From: JALZOC01 sp035758845
GTDB lineage: Bacteria > Acidobacteriota > Vicinamibacteria > Vicinamibacterales > 2-12-FULL-66-21
DNA length: 64,000 bases
Reading direction: 5' to 3'
NCBI GenBank assembly: GCA_035758845.1
Contig: DASTVZ010000025.1
Span: 3,730 to 67,729 of the forward strand
A program made the position numbers and the translations under genes. The notes under the pieces are model-generated. The model was not told the DNA's origin. It ran no database searches and saw only the letters and a list, made by a program, of their open reading frames with translations. Position 1 is the first letter of the stretch, and each line of letters starts with the position of its first letter. Below, one piece after another: positions 50,590 to 57,777 of this stretch.

Positions 50590-51383
50590 ACTCAGTGGCG
50601 ACTGTAGAATCACCGTCGATGCAGGGCGACTTTGCCGTCCAGACTTCCGGCCTGACTCGCACCTTCGGTAACTTCCGCGCGGTCGATGGAATCGATCTCG
50701 CCGTCCCGGCCGGCAGCTTTTATGGATTTCTCGGACCAAACGGCGCCGGCAAGTCCACGACCATCAAGTGTCTCACCGGTCTGCTTCGCCCGACCGCGGG
50801 GACGATGAGGATTCTCGGCGTTGATCCTGCAGTGGATTCTGTCACCGTCAAACGCCGCATTGGCGTCGTCCCTGAAGACCTCGCGCTGTTCGATCGGTTG
50901 ACCGCCGAGGAGACGTTGAACTTCGTCGCGCAAGTGCACGGCATCGATCCGGCGACGGCGAAGCAGCGTTCCGCGGATCTCCTCGATCTGATGGATCTGA
51001 AGAGCGCCGGCACCACGCTCGTGACCGACTTTTCGCACGGGATGAGGAAAAAGCTGTCGCTCGCGGCCGCTCTCTTGCCCGCACCGAAACTGCTCTTTCT
51101 CGACGAGCCGTTCGAAGGCATCGATGCGGTTGCCTCGCGTCAGATCAAGGATCTGCTCTTGTCGTTTGTGGCGCGCGGCGGAACGATTTTTCTGACCTCG
51201 CACATCCTTGAAATCGTCGAGCGACTGTCCACCCATATTGGTGTCATCTCGCACGGAAAACTGGTCGCGCAAGGGCGCATCGACGATCTGCGATCCGGCG
51301 CCGATAGCGGCAAGACGCTCGAGGAATTGTTCATCGATCTGGTCGGCGGTGAGGCGAAGTCACACGCGCTCGACTGGATCTAG
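50586..51383 (+). CDS. ABC transporter ATP-binding protein
   Basis: 265 residues. Walker A GPNGAGKST, signature FSHGMRKKLSLAAALL (SHGMR in place of LSGGQ), Walker B KLLFLDEPFEGID, and H loop FLTSHILEIVERL. It resembles the CcmA/NatA class of two-gene exporters and is coupled to the DJ-1-like gene in front and the permease behind. Confidence 0.93.
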   Translation: MNSVATVESPSMQGDFAVQTSGLTRTFGNFRAVDGIDLAVPAGSFYGFLGPNGAGKSTTIKCLTGLLRPTAGTMRILGVDPAVDSVTVKRRIGVVPEDLALFDRLTAEETLNFVAQVHGIDPATAKQRSADLLDLMDLKSAGTTLVTDFSHGMRKKLSLAAALLPAPKLLFLDEPFEGIDAVASRQIKDLLLSFVARGGTIFLTSHILEIVERLSTHIGVISHGKLVAQGRIDDLRSGADSGKTLEELFIDLVGGEAKSHALDWI

Positions 51384-51389
51384 GCACAC

Positions 51390-53081
51390 ATGCTGAGAAC
51401 TCTCCGGGCATTCGCGTGGCTGCGCTGGCGCATGCTGATCAATTCCCTGGAGAACACCGGCGCGCGCGACACGGTCGAGCGGTTCTCCATCGCGATCGAA
51501 AAGCTCGGCCCGATCATGGCTGCAGTGTTAATGGTCCCGTCCGCGCTGATCCTCGCGGCGGCGTCGACCGCGAGTGGAATCGCACTCGCACGCGGCGATC
51601 AGCACTCGCTCTTCTTCGAGGCCGCGCGTTACCTCTTATTCATCGTTCCCATCGTATCCATCTTTGGTCCGCTGCTGTTGCCGGCAGCCGATCGCACCAA
51701 TCCCGTTCGAATGCTCCTGCTTCCCATCCCTCGCCGCACGCTTTACGTCGCGCAATCGTCGTCCGCCTTCGGCGACATCTGGGTGCTGCTCATGTTGCCG
51801 ATCGTGTTGTTTGTCCCCGTCGGCCTCTTGCTCGGCGCCGCGTTCGTCGCGGCGTTCCTGTCGTTTGCCGCTGGCGTGCTGCTGGTGCTCGTGATCGTTG
51901 GTCTGACTGCACTCGCGACGAGCGTGCTCCATCTGCTGGTACGCGATCGGCGACGCGGTGAGCTGTTGGCGTTGCTGTTCATCGTGATCATTCCGGCCGC
52001 AAGCATGCTGCCGGGGCTTCTGACCGGCCTTCGTCATGCGCCGGGTGCCGAACAGCGATCCTCCGCGATCTCTACAGTGCCCGAGTGGATAAAAGACACC
52101 GGTGTGCGCGCGTTCGCGATGTACCCCCCCGAGGCCTACGCCCGTTCGACACGCAGTGCGGCGTCCGGTGATCTGATGACGGCGGGGGCAAGCCTGGTCG
52201 CACTGCTCGCGGCGGCACTCATCGTTCATGGCATGGGGATGGCAGCGTTCGCCAAGGTTCTGGCATCACCGGGCTCAACGGGTGCGCGGCGCGCGGTGCC
52301 AACACGCGCGGCTTGGGGTCGGACGCTGCCCGGACTGTCGTCGGGCGCCTCCGCCGTCGCGCTGGCGCAGCTGCGGCTCGCTCTGCGCACACCGCGCGGC
52401 CGTTCAATCGTCTTGTCTCCGGTCGTGGTTACAGGGATCTTCGCGTTCGTCGCGCGAAACCCCATGGCCAATTTCGATTCCGGCCCCTTCTCGTTCAGCA
52501 CCGGCCTTTCGATCGCGGGGTTCGCGTCATTTGTCGGTCTGCTTGCCGTCTTGCCGGTGGCCATGAATCAGTTTGCGATCGACAACGCCGGGCTGACCCT
52601 CGCACTCCTCTCGCCCCTGAGCGATCGCGAGTACCTTGCGGGGAAAGCTGTGGGAAACGGCCTCATTGCGGCCTTGCCTATTTCACTCTCGTTCGTCGTG
52701 GCGCTCTTGCTGCTCCCCGGGGGATCGCCGGCCCTGTGGCTTGCGATTCCGCTGGGCCTCCTTTCAACCTACTTTCTCGTCGCGCCCGCTGCCGCTACTC
52801 TTTCGGCACTCTTTCCACGCGTCGTCGATCTCAACAGCATCGGCCGCGGCAGCAACGCCCACGGGCTCGCCGCGCTGCTCGGGATGATCAGTGTCGTCGT
52901 TTCCACGTTGCCCGCCATGCTCATCACATTCGCAGCTTCAGCCTGGCTGCACAACACGTCGCTCGTGCCAGTTCTGCTGCTGCTCTGGTGCATCGTGAGC
53001 TATGGCATCGGGCGGGTGCTGTTCATCCCCGCCCGGCGCATCTTTGCGCGGCGGAGGGAGAACTTGGCAATGCTGCTCTGA
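51390..53081 (+). CDS. ABC-2-like transporter permease
   Basis: 563 residues with about 12 hydrophobic segments (IMAAVLMVPSALILAAASTASG, ALLFIVIIPAASMLPGLL, IVLSPVVVTGIFAFVA and others) and little conserved sequence. It starts six bases after the ATPase stop. The N-terminal RTLRAFAWLRWRMLINSL is typical of the first half of ABC-2 exporters. Exported substrate unknown. Confidence 0.85.
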   Translation: MLRTLRAFAWLRWRMLINSLENTGARDTVERFSIAIEKLGPIMAAVLMVPSALILAAASTASGIALARGDQHSLFFEAARYLLFIVPIVSIFGPLLLPAADRTNPVRMLLLPIPRRTLYVAQSSSAFGDIWVLLMLPIVLFVPVGLLLGAAFVAAFLSFAAGVLLVLVIVGLTALATSVLHLLVRDRRRGELLALLFIVIIPAASMLPGLLTGLRHAPGAEQRSSAISTVPEWIKDTGVRAFAMYPPEAYARSTRSAASGDLMTAGASLVALLAAALIVHGMGMAAFAKVLASPGSTGARRAVPTRAAWGRTLPGLSSGASAVALAQLRLALRTPRGRSIVLSPVVVTGIFAFVARNPMANFDSGPFSFSTGLSIAGFASFVGLLAVLPVAMNQFAIDNAGLTLALLSPLSDREYLAGKAVGNGLIAALPISLSFVVALLLLPGGSPALWLAIPLGLLSTYFLVAPAAATLSALFPRVVDLNSIGRGSNAHGLAALLGMISVVVSTLPAMLITFAASAWLHNTSLVPVLLLLWCIVSYGIGRVLFIPARRIFARRRENLAMLL

Positions 53082-53092
53082 GACGCTGGATC

Positions 53093-53137
53093 AGTGATAG
53101 TGATCAGTGATTAGTGATCAGTGATCAGTGATTAGGG
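53093..53137. repeat. GTGATCAGTGATTAGTGATCAGTGA stutter (family D)
   Basis: Six GTGATCA/GTGATTA units between the ABC permease and the minus-strand anti-sigma gene. The anti-sigma stop codon lies inside the repeat. Related ATCACTAGTCACTAATCGTGA form at 63338-63400. Confidence 0.7.
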
Positions 53138-53604
53138 ATTCTCTCCGCCCACCACCACATGCCAAGCGCGGTCAGGAGAAGACCTGCAGCCGCAATGTAG
53201 GTGTTAATCGCCGGCGCGATCCGTCGCGCGACCTGTGTGCTCATCAGGGACAACCCGGCCCATGCGTCAGAAGAGGCGGACACGACGCCACTGACGTCGA
53301 CGAGCGCAAGCACGCCACCGACGACAATCAGCAGCGCCACGAAGATGGCAACGTTGAATATAAGGTCGACATTGCGTTCCATTCGCCATCGTTCGCGCCG
53401 CACACGGTGAAGCACCGCGGCAACGAACCGATCGGGGACCGGTGGTGGTTGATGCGCGACGAGCGCCGCTTCCAGGCGACGCGCCGTCGCGAGCATGAGC
53501 GCGCACGACGGGCATGTCTCGAAATGCCCACGCACGTCCGGCGTCGGCTCGAGTTCCCCCGCCGCTATCGGCTCAATCAGGTCGGCGACTTCCCTGCACA
53601 TCAT
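53125..53604 (-). CDS. Zinc-finger anti-sigma factor (zf-HC2 type)
   Basis: 159 residues. Zinc-binding N-terminus MMCREVADLIEPIAAGELEPTPDVRGHFETCPSCALML (C-x(n)-HFxxCxxC), then two membrane segments (VDLIFNVAIFVALLIVVGGVLALV and NTYIAAAGLLLTALGMWWWA). It overlaps the sigma gene by four bases. Its last few codons and stop derive from the GTGATCA repeat, so the natural C-terminus may have been replaced. It should sequester the adjacent sigma factor. Confidence 0.88.
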   Translation of the reverse strand: MMCREVADLIEPIAAGELEPTPDVRGHFETCPSCALMLATARRLEAALVAHQPPPVPDRFVAAVLHRVRRERWRMERNVDLIFNVAIFVALLIVVGGVLALVDVSGVVSASSDAWAGLSLMSTQVARRIAPAINTYIAAAGLLLTALGMWWWAERIPNH

Positions 53605-54119
53605 TGGAGCAATTCCCGTAGACGCCGCTTCGCGCGGTACAGGTGCGTCTTCACCGTGCCCACCGGAATGTCGAGCGCTTCTGCCAAGGCTTCGTATTGC
53701 ACGCCGTGGAGATAGTGCGCGGCAATAAGCACCCGGTAGTTCTCAGGAAGCTGCGCGATCGCCTTGTCGAGTCGATCGCGGAGCTCGAGTTCGGCAAATG
53801 CCGCGTCGTCGCGCCCCGGTTCGCGGATCGGCGACGCCGACGTCTCCTCCCGCCTGTGGCTGCGATCCTGCGCACAGACGTTGGACACGATCCGGAAGAT
53901 CCATGTGGAAAGCCGGGCCTCACCTCGGAAGTATGGAAGGCCGCGGTAGATCTTCAGGAAGACGTCCTGCGCCAGATCGTCGGTTCGCGAGCGATCGGCC
54001 GTCAATCGCCAGACCATGCCGTAAACGAGATGTTTGTACCGCTCGACGAGTTCGCCGAAAGCGATGTCATCGCCGGTCCGACACCGCTCGATGAGTGTCT
54101 CTTCGTCGAGGTCGGCCAT
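53601..54119 (-). CDS. ECF RNA polymerase sigma factor
   Basis: 172 residues. Region 2: FGELVERYKHLVYGMVWRLTADRSRTDDLAQDVFLKIYRGLPYFRGEARLSTWIFRIVSNVC. Region 4: LDKAIAQLPENYRVLIAAHYLHGVQYEALAEALDIPVGTVKTHLYRAKRRLRELLQ. It is coupled to the membrane anti-sigma factor. The upstream minus-strand sequence (TCTAAT ten bases before the ATG) may be its vegetative promoter; no autoregulatory promoter is evident by eye. Confidence 0.93.
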   Translation of the reverse strand: MADLDEETLIERCRTGDDIAFGELVERYKHLVYGMVWRLTADRSRTDDLAQDVFLKIYRGLPYFRGEARLSTWIFRIVSNVCAQDRSHRREETSASPIREPGRDDAAFAELELRDRLDKAIAQLPENYRVLIAAHYLHGVQYEALAEALDIPVGTVKTHLYRAKRRLRELLQ

Positions 54120-54165
54120 TCGCCAACCCTATTAGAGTCGGAATGCGCCCGATTTGTTTCACGCC

Positions 54166-54215
54166 TGCCCTGAGCTTGTCGAAGGGCCTGCCCGGAGCTT
54201 GTCGAAGGGCCTGAA
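54166..54215. repeat. CCTGAGCTTGTCGAAGGGCC tandem (family H)
   Basis: Two copies of CCTGAGCTTGTCGAAGGGCC/CCGGAGCTTGTCGAAGGGCC flanked by GTTTCA and TGAAAC. A related GGGTCGTCCCGAGCGAAGTCGAGG element is at 56499-56528. Similar modules are common in many bacterial genomes. Confidence 0.65.
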
Positions 54216-54313
54216 ACAATTCGTGGTGCCGGCCGGTCTAATTGTCCCAATCGCCCTCTCGTCAAGAGAGCTCAGGGACGTGGCAGCGACGCCGGGGCAG
54301 GAGACACTGGAAT

Positions 54314-54754
54314 ATGCAGGACTTTGCAATTGTGATTTTCGTGGTCGTGACGATCGTCGCCGGCGTCGTCTTGATGGTTGCGGCGATGAACAATCGACGC
54401 AAAATGCGCGAAATGGAACACCGCGAACGGCTGGCGATGATCGAACGCGGCGTCGTGCCGTCGCCGGAAACAAATCCGGCGGCCTTTGAAGCCGCAATTG
54501 GTGACAGCGTCAAGGATGACGATCGGAGCCAGCGGTATCGGACCGCCGGAGTGCTCCTCATCGGCTTCGGCCTTGGATTGATATTCGTGATTGGCGTGGC
54601 GGCCGGTGTGCCGGACGTGGGTCTGGGTATTGGCGGGGCGTGGATCAGTCTCGGCGCTGCTTCGCTGGTCAATTACTGGTTGATGTCGCGCCGCCGAGTG
54701 CGTTGGTCTCCGCCTGCGCATCGGCCCGACTCCCCACCTAACATCGCACCGTAA
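54314..54754 (+). CDS. DUF6249-like membrane protein
   Basis: 146 residues from the ATG at 54314 (AGGAGA ten bases upstream). TM1 4-25 (FAIVIFVVVTIVAGVVLMVAAM), a basic coiled linker (NNRRKMREMEHRERLAMIERGVVPSPE), then two helices (TAGVLLIGFGLGLIFVIGVAAGVPDVGLGIGGAWISLGAASLVNYWLM). MxxRERLAMIERGxxP followed by two TM helices is the DUF6249 pattern. The neighbouring sigma gene is transcribed divergently, so this gene may belong to its regulon. Confidence 0.75.
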   Translation: MQDFAIVIFVVVTIVAGVVLMVAAMNNRRKMREMEHRERLAMIERGVVPSPETNPAAFEAAIGDSVKDDDRSQRYRTAGVLLIGFGLGLIFVIGVAAGVPDVGLGIGGAWISLGAASLVNYWLMSRRRVRWSPPAHRPDSPPNIAP

Positions 54755-54943
54755 AGCCCTGCCGTTTCGCGGTCGGGTTGCTGTGTCGGGCGTTACACAC
54801 GGGGGGCGCAGTGGATGGGTGATCCGCTTCCAACTCGACCGGCCGGATGTCGAGTTTCATTCACATCTGCCGCAAAAATCCCTCAAAAACCTGTCATTTT
54901 CACGGTTCTCCGCTGGCACCGCGGTTGCTCTAAGAAAGTGTGT

Positions 54944-55058
54944 CGGGCGGCTACAGCGGCCCGGCCAGCCGCTCCGGTGTTCCGCTGGAGCACCCGCCCT
55001 TCCAACAACTTCCTGCCTGGCTGCAGGGAGGGTCGAAAAGACCTCCCTGCCCCGCCAT
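54944..55058. repeat. Element with GCAGGGAGGTCGAAAAGACCTCCCTGC hairpin (family N)
   Basis: A GGGCGGCTACAGCGGCCCGGCC start leads to a near-perfect hairpin with a 5-base GAAAA loop and one bulged G. Possible IS- or REP-like remnant. Confidence 0.5.
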
Positions 55059-55073
55059 GTACATTCAGTTGTG

Positions 55074-55163
55074 TCCAGTTACCAGTCACCGGTTTCCAGT
55101 TCCTACTCGATTCGGTCGGCACGCGTCTTACAGCGAGGGCAACGGAATTGGGAACTGGACACT
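55074..55163. repeat. Inverted GTCCAGTTACCAGTCACCGG / GGGAACTGGACAC units (family F)
   Basis: TGTCCAGTTACCAGTCACC and GGTTTCCAGTTCC (55074-55105) and the opposite-orientation GGAATTGGGAACTGGACAC (55143-55161) flank ~40 bases next to the BrkB stop. Confidence 0.5.
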
Positions 55164-56114
55164 TCAGAGCGTCGTTCGCGGCGTCGACGCGGCGGGAATT
55201 TCCTCTGGGCGTCGGCGGCGCAGGCGTGCATAGGCGGCCGTCAGTTCAGCGCCGTACAGCAGAATCACCGCGGAAATATAGACCCAGACGAGGAACACAA
55301 CGACCGCCGCGATAGAGCCATGAACGCTGAAGCGATTCAAGTCACGGACGTATCGCGAGAAACCGGCAAGCGCGACGTGCCAGAGCAGCCCCGTCAACAC
55401 AGCGCCAACCCAAACATCTCGAAACCGCACGGCGGCATTGGGAACGAAATAGAAGATCAGACCAACGAGGAAGATGAATATGACAGTGCTCGCTGACTTG
55501 ACTGCCCACCCTTGAAGTACGAGTAGGGCCGGCGCGCGCGTCATGATCACAGCGAACCAATGAGCCTCCGCGACGTTGATCGCGCTCACGAGCAACAATC
55601 CGACCAGCAGAAGCAGGCTTGCGGTGATGAGCATGATGAACGAGATCAACTTGTGCTTGAGATAGCTCGGCTGCTTCTCGACGCCCCACGCGTGATTGAC
55701 CGCCGAGGTAATCGCACCAAAGACGCCCATCGCCGCCCACACCATCAACAGGCTGCCAAACACGCCGAGCCTGATCCGTGCAGACTGCATCGCGTGCAGC
55801 TGCGTGTTGACGAATTCGAATTGCCGTGGAAAGTACCGAAGCACGAAGTCGAGCACCGATGCGCGATCGATGTCGTTGTCGGTCACGCTGGCGAGGATCG
55901 CCAGAACCAGGAGGAAGAACGGAAAAAGTGACAGCAGCGAATAGTAGGCGATCGATGACGCGAAGGTGAGATTGTTGCTGTCGTAGAAGCTGGTCACCCC
56001 CCGCCACATGGCAAGGCCAGTCAGCCGGATTTCGGCGAACGCGCGCATCCACGCGCGGCGGACCCATGGAAGCCGAGTGACCGGCTCGGACTCCCCCATC
56101 GCTCGCGCACTCAC
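55164..56114 (-). CDS. YihY/BrkB-family inner-membrane protein
   Basis: 316 residues from the GTG at 56114, with TATGAT six bases upstream. Conserved N-terminal RAFAEIRLTGLAMWRGVTSFYDSNNLTFASSIAYYSLLSLFPFFLLVLAILA, central VFGSLLMVWAAMGVFGAITSAVNHAWGVEKQPSYLKHKLISFIML, C-terminal GLIFYFVPNAAVRFRDVWVGAVLTGLLWHVALAGFSRYV and VWVYISAVILLYGAELTAAY. Six TM helices. Family function still uncertain (envelope or transport role). Confidence 0.9.
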   Translation of the reverse strand: MSARAMGESEPVTRLPWVRRAWMRAFAEIRLTGLAMWRGVTSFYDSNNLTFASSIAYYSLLSLFPFFLLVLAILASVTDNDIDRASVLDFVLRYFPRQFEFVNTQLHAMQSARIRLGVFGSLLMVWAAMGVFGAITSAVNHAWGVEKQPSYLKHKLISFIMLITASLLLLVGLLLVSAINVAEAHWFAVIMTRAPALLVLQGWAVKSASTVIFIFLVGLIFYFVPNAAVRFRDVWVGAVLTGLLWHVALAGFSRYVRDLNRFSVHGSIAAVVVFLVWVYISAVILLYGAELTAAYARLRRRRPEEIPAASTPRTTL

Positions 56115-56120
56115 GGCGCC

Positions 56121-56126
56121 ATCATA
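56121..56126 (-). promoter_or_regulatory. TATGAT -10 six bases before BrkB GTG
   Basis: TATGAT (minus strand), GGCGCC, GTG at 56114; predicted leaderless mRNA. Confidence 0.45.
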
Positions 56127-56142
56127 TCGCGGTGGTAGGGCG

Positions 56143-56174
56143 CTTCCGCGTGCGTCCGTGCTCTTCCGTGGTCT
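56143..56174. repeat. Short inverted copy of family C (CCACGGAAGAGCACGGACG)
   Basis: TTCCGCGTGCGTCCGTGC/TCTTCCGTGGTC, the reverse complement of the family C module at 10531-10655. It overlaps the stop of the next gene. Confidence 0.55.
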
Positions 56175-56403
56175 AGGATGCGGTCGGTAGCGCGGTAGCG
56201 CGCGACGCCGGCTGCGCGGACGCTTCCCACCCGGCGCGAATCTCGTTCGTGAACCACGCCGGCAGCATGCTGGTCATCGCTGCCAGACTCAATTGCCACG
56301 CGAGCGTCCGTAAGCGTGGCGTTTTGAGCACGTAAAAGGCGGCGCCGACTGCCGCAGTTCCGATGACGACGTTGGCAAGTTTTTCCGCAGAGGTTTGAGT
56401 CAT
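56173..56403 (-). CDS. Small membrane-associated protein, unknown
   Basis: 76 residues from the ATG at 56403. MTQTSAEKLANVVIGTAAVGAAFYVLKTPRLRTLAWQL is a hydrophobic glycine-rich helix like those in YtxH/DUF proteins; a second segment (SLAAMTSMLPAWF) follows. It is the last gene of a set of small membrane proteins to 57.6 kb. Confidence 0.45.
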   Translation of the reverse strand: MTQTSAEKLANVVIGTAAVGAAFYVLKTPRLRTLAWQLSLAAMTSMLPAWFTNEIRAGWEASAQPASRATALPTAS

Positions 56404-56498
56404 GGGCGTTCGACGATCGAAAAAGGGAGGAACGGATGCGACCGGCGGTGCGACGTCGGACGTCGCACCGGGGTCTGCCTCGCACCCTCCGACTACCG

Positions 56499-56528
56499 CT
56501 CGGGTCGTCCCGAGCGAAGTCGAGGGAA
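56499..56528. repeat. GGGTCGTCCCGAGCGAAGTCGAGG element (family H-like)
   Basis: One imperfect palindrome GTCCCGAGCGAAGTCGAGGGAAC directly before the C-terminal codons of the YtxH-like gene. Confidence 0.5.
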
Positions 56529-56533
56529 CGCCG

Positions 56534-56908
56534 TTAGCCGCGATTTGTGGAATAGCCGGTTCCGACACCCGACATCGAGCCGGTCTGACTTCCGGTCGTT
56601 GACGACGGTGTCCCTGGACCTGTCGAGCCGGTGTTGCTGCCCATACCGCCGCCCGAACGGGCGCGCTCATACGCCTCCTTGCCGCGGTCGACGATCTGGC
56701 TCACCTTGTCCGACGCCTGCTGATACGTGTCGTTCGCCTGGTTGCGAAGCCGGCCCGCCTGTTCACCCAGCTGATTTCGAAGCTCAGATCCGGTCTTTGG
56801 TGCGAAGAGCATTCCCAAGCCTGCGCCGAGCACCGTGCCCGCCAACAGACCCATCAGGAACGATCCGCCGCCGTCTTCCCGTTCGAAGCGATCATATTCG
56901 TATGCCAT
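56534..56908 (-). CDS. YtxH-domain protein
   Basis: 124 residues. A glycine-rich TM helix (GGGSFLMGLLAGTVLGAGLGMLFAPKTGSELRNQL) is followed by a coiled helix (EQAGRLRNQANDTYQQASDKVSQIVDRGKEAYERA) and a Gly/Ser/Thr tail. The GLLxGxxxGxxxGxLFAPKxGxELR motif is the YtxH hallmark, found in stress-related membrane proteins. Confidence 0.85.
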   Translation of the reverse strand: MAYEYDRFEREDGGGSFLMGLLAGTVLGAGLGMLFAPKTGSELRNQLGEQAGRLRNQANDTYQQASDKVSQIVDRGKEAYERARSGGGMGSNTGSTGPGTPSSTTGSQTGSMSGVGTGYSTNRG

Positions 56909-56966
56909 GCACCCTCCTGTTCGCAGTTTTCGATTGCCGGCGCTCTGCCGGCGGCCATCGTCCGCG

Positions 56967-57386
56967 TTACACGCGCCCTGCTGCGGACACCGGCTGCTCG
57001 TGATCGCCCTCGTTACTGAGCAACGAGGTGATCACCGCACGAATGCCACGCAACACGCCGACAGCCTGACTGACTTTGTCCCGGACGGACCCTTTCACCC
57101 GATCCGCCGTCTCATCCACCCGGTGAATCGTGCCTGAGATTGCGTGATCGACACGCTCGGTCTGTTGACTCACCCGTGCCGTCACCGTCTTCACATCAGC
57201 GAGAATCGCGTCCGCCTTTTCCCGGAGCGGCGCAATCTGTCGCGTTTCGAGATCCTCCACCAGCTTCATCACGCGACGGTACATCATGAACCCGCCGACG
57301 CCCATGCCGATTAGCAGGAGCGCTTCAAGCACACTGACTCCCGCCATGATGCCGAGGAGAAGATTCGTTGTGTCGAGATTCCCCAT
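56967..57386 (-). CDS. DUF948-like membrane coiled-coil protein
   Basis: 139 residues from the ATG at 57386 (GAGGATCGATG context). TM helix about 8-30 (LLLGIMAGVSVLEALLLIGMGVGGFMMY), then a long coiled coil (VMKLVEDLETRQIAPLREKADAILADVKTVTARVSQQTERVDHAISGTIHRVDETADRVKGSVRDKVSQ). Matches DUF948-type proteins that travel with YtxH genes. Confidence 0.65.
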   Translation of the reverse strand: MGNLDTTNLLLGIMAGVSVLEALLLIGMGVGGFMMYRRVMKLVEDLETRQIAPLREKADAILADVKTVTARVSQQTERVDHAISGTIHRVDETADRVKGSVRDKVSQAVGVLRGIRAVITSLLSNEGDHEQPVSAAGRV

Positions 57387-57394
57387 CGATCCTC

Positions 57395-57646
57395 CTACGC
57401 TGACCAGCGGCCCTGGGATCCTCCGCCGGCTACGTCGTTCAGCGATCGCCATCCTTCGTTGGCGACGTTGCGCGCTTTTTCGACCGTGCCACGCACCCGC
57501 GTGAGCTCGCGCATCACATCGTCGAGCTTTGGCTCGATCTGATCGCGGACGCGCCGGCCGCCTTCGGTCAAATACAGCCAGCCCCAGACGCCGCCAAGTA
57601 CGGCCCCCAGGCAGGTCGCCATCAAGACTCGCGATCGCTCATCCAC
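57395..57646 (-). CDS. Small membrane coiled-coil protein
   Basis: 83 residues from the GTG at 57646, with AAGGAGG six bases upstream. One glycine-rich TM helix (LMATCLGAVLGGVWGWLYLT) followed by a helix (RVRDQIEPKLDDVMRELTRVRGTVEKARNVANEG) resembling YtxH. First gene of a four-gene minus-strand unit that contains DUF948 and YtxH proteins. Confidence 0.6.
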   Translation of the reverse strand: MDERSRVLMATCLGAVLGGVWGWLYLTEGGRRVRDQIEPKLDDVMRELTRVRGTVEKARNVANEGWRSLNDVAGGGSQGRWSA

Positions 57647-57777
57647 GTTTCCTCCTTGCACTCACGTGCGAGTTGTATGTCGACAACCCACAATCGATCT
57701 ATCAAATGACATGCCACAGCTAGCCCACGGCCGGGGTTGAAATATCGACGAGATTCCGCGTTTTCCTCTATGAATCC

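Larger units (their letters stand above)
54755..55163. other. Intergenic repeat-rich region, 409 bases
   Basis: Holds the hairpin GCAGGGAGG-GTCGAAAAGAC-CTCCCTGC (55023-55050, family N) in a longer GC-rich element starting near 54944, and inverted TGTCCAGTTACCAG/GGGAACTGGACAC units (family F). No gene is supported. Confidence 0.5.
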
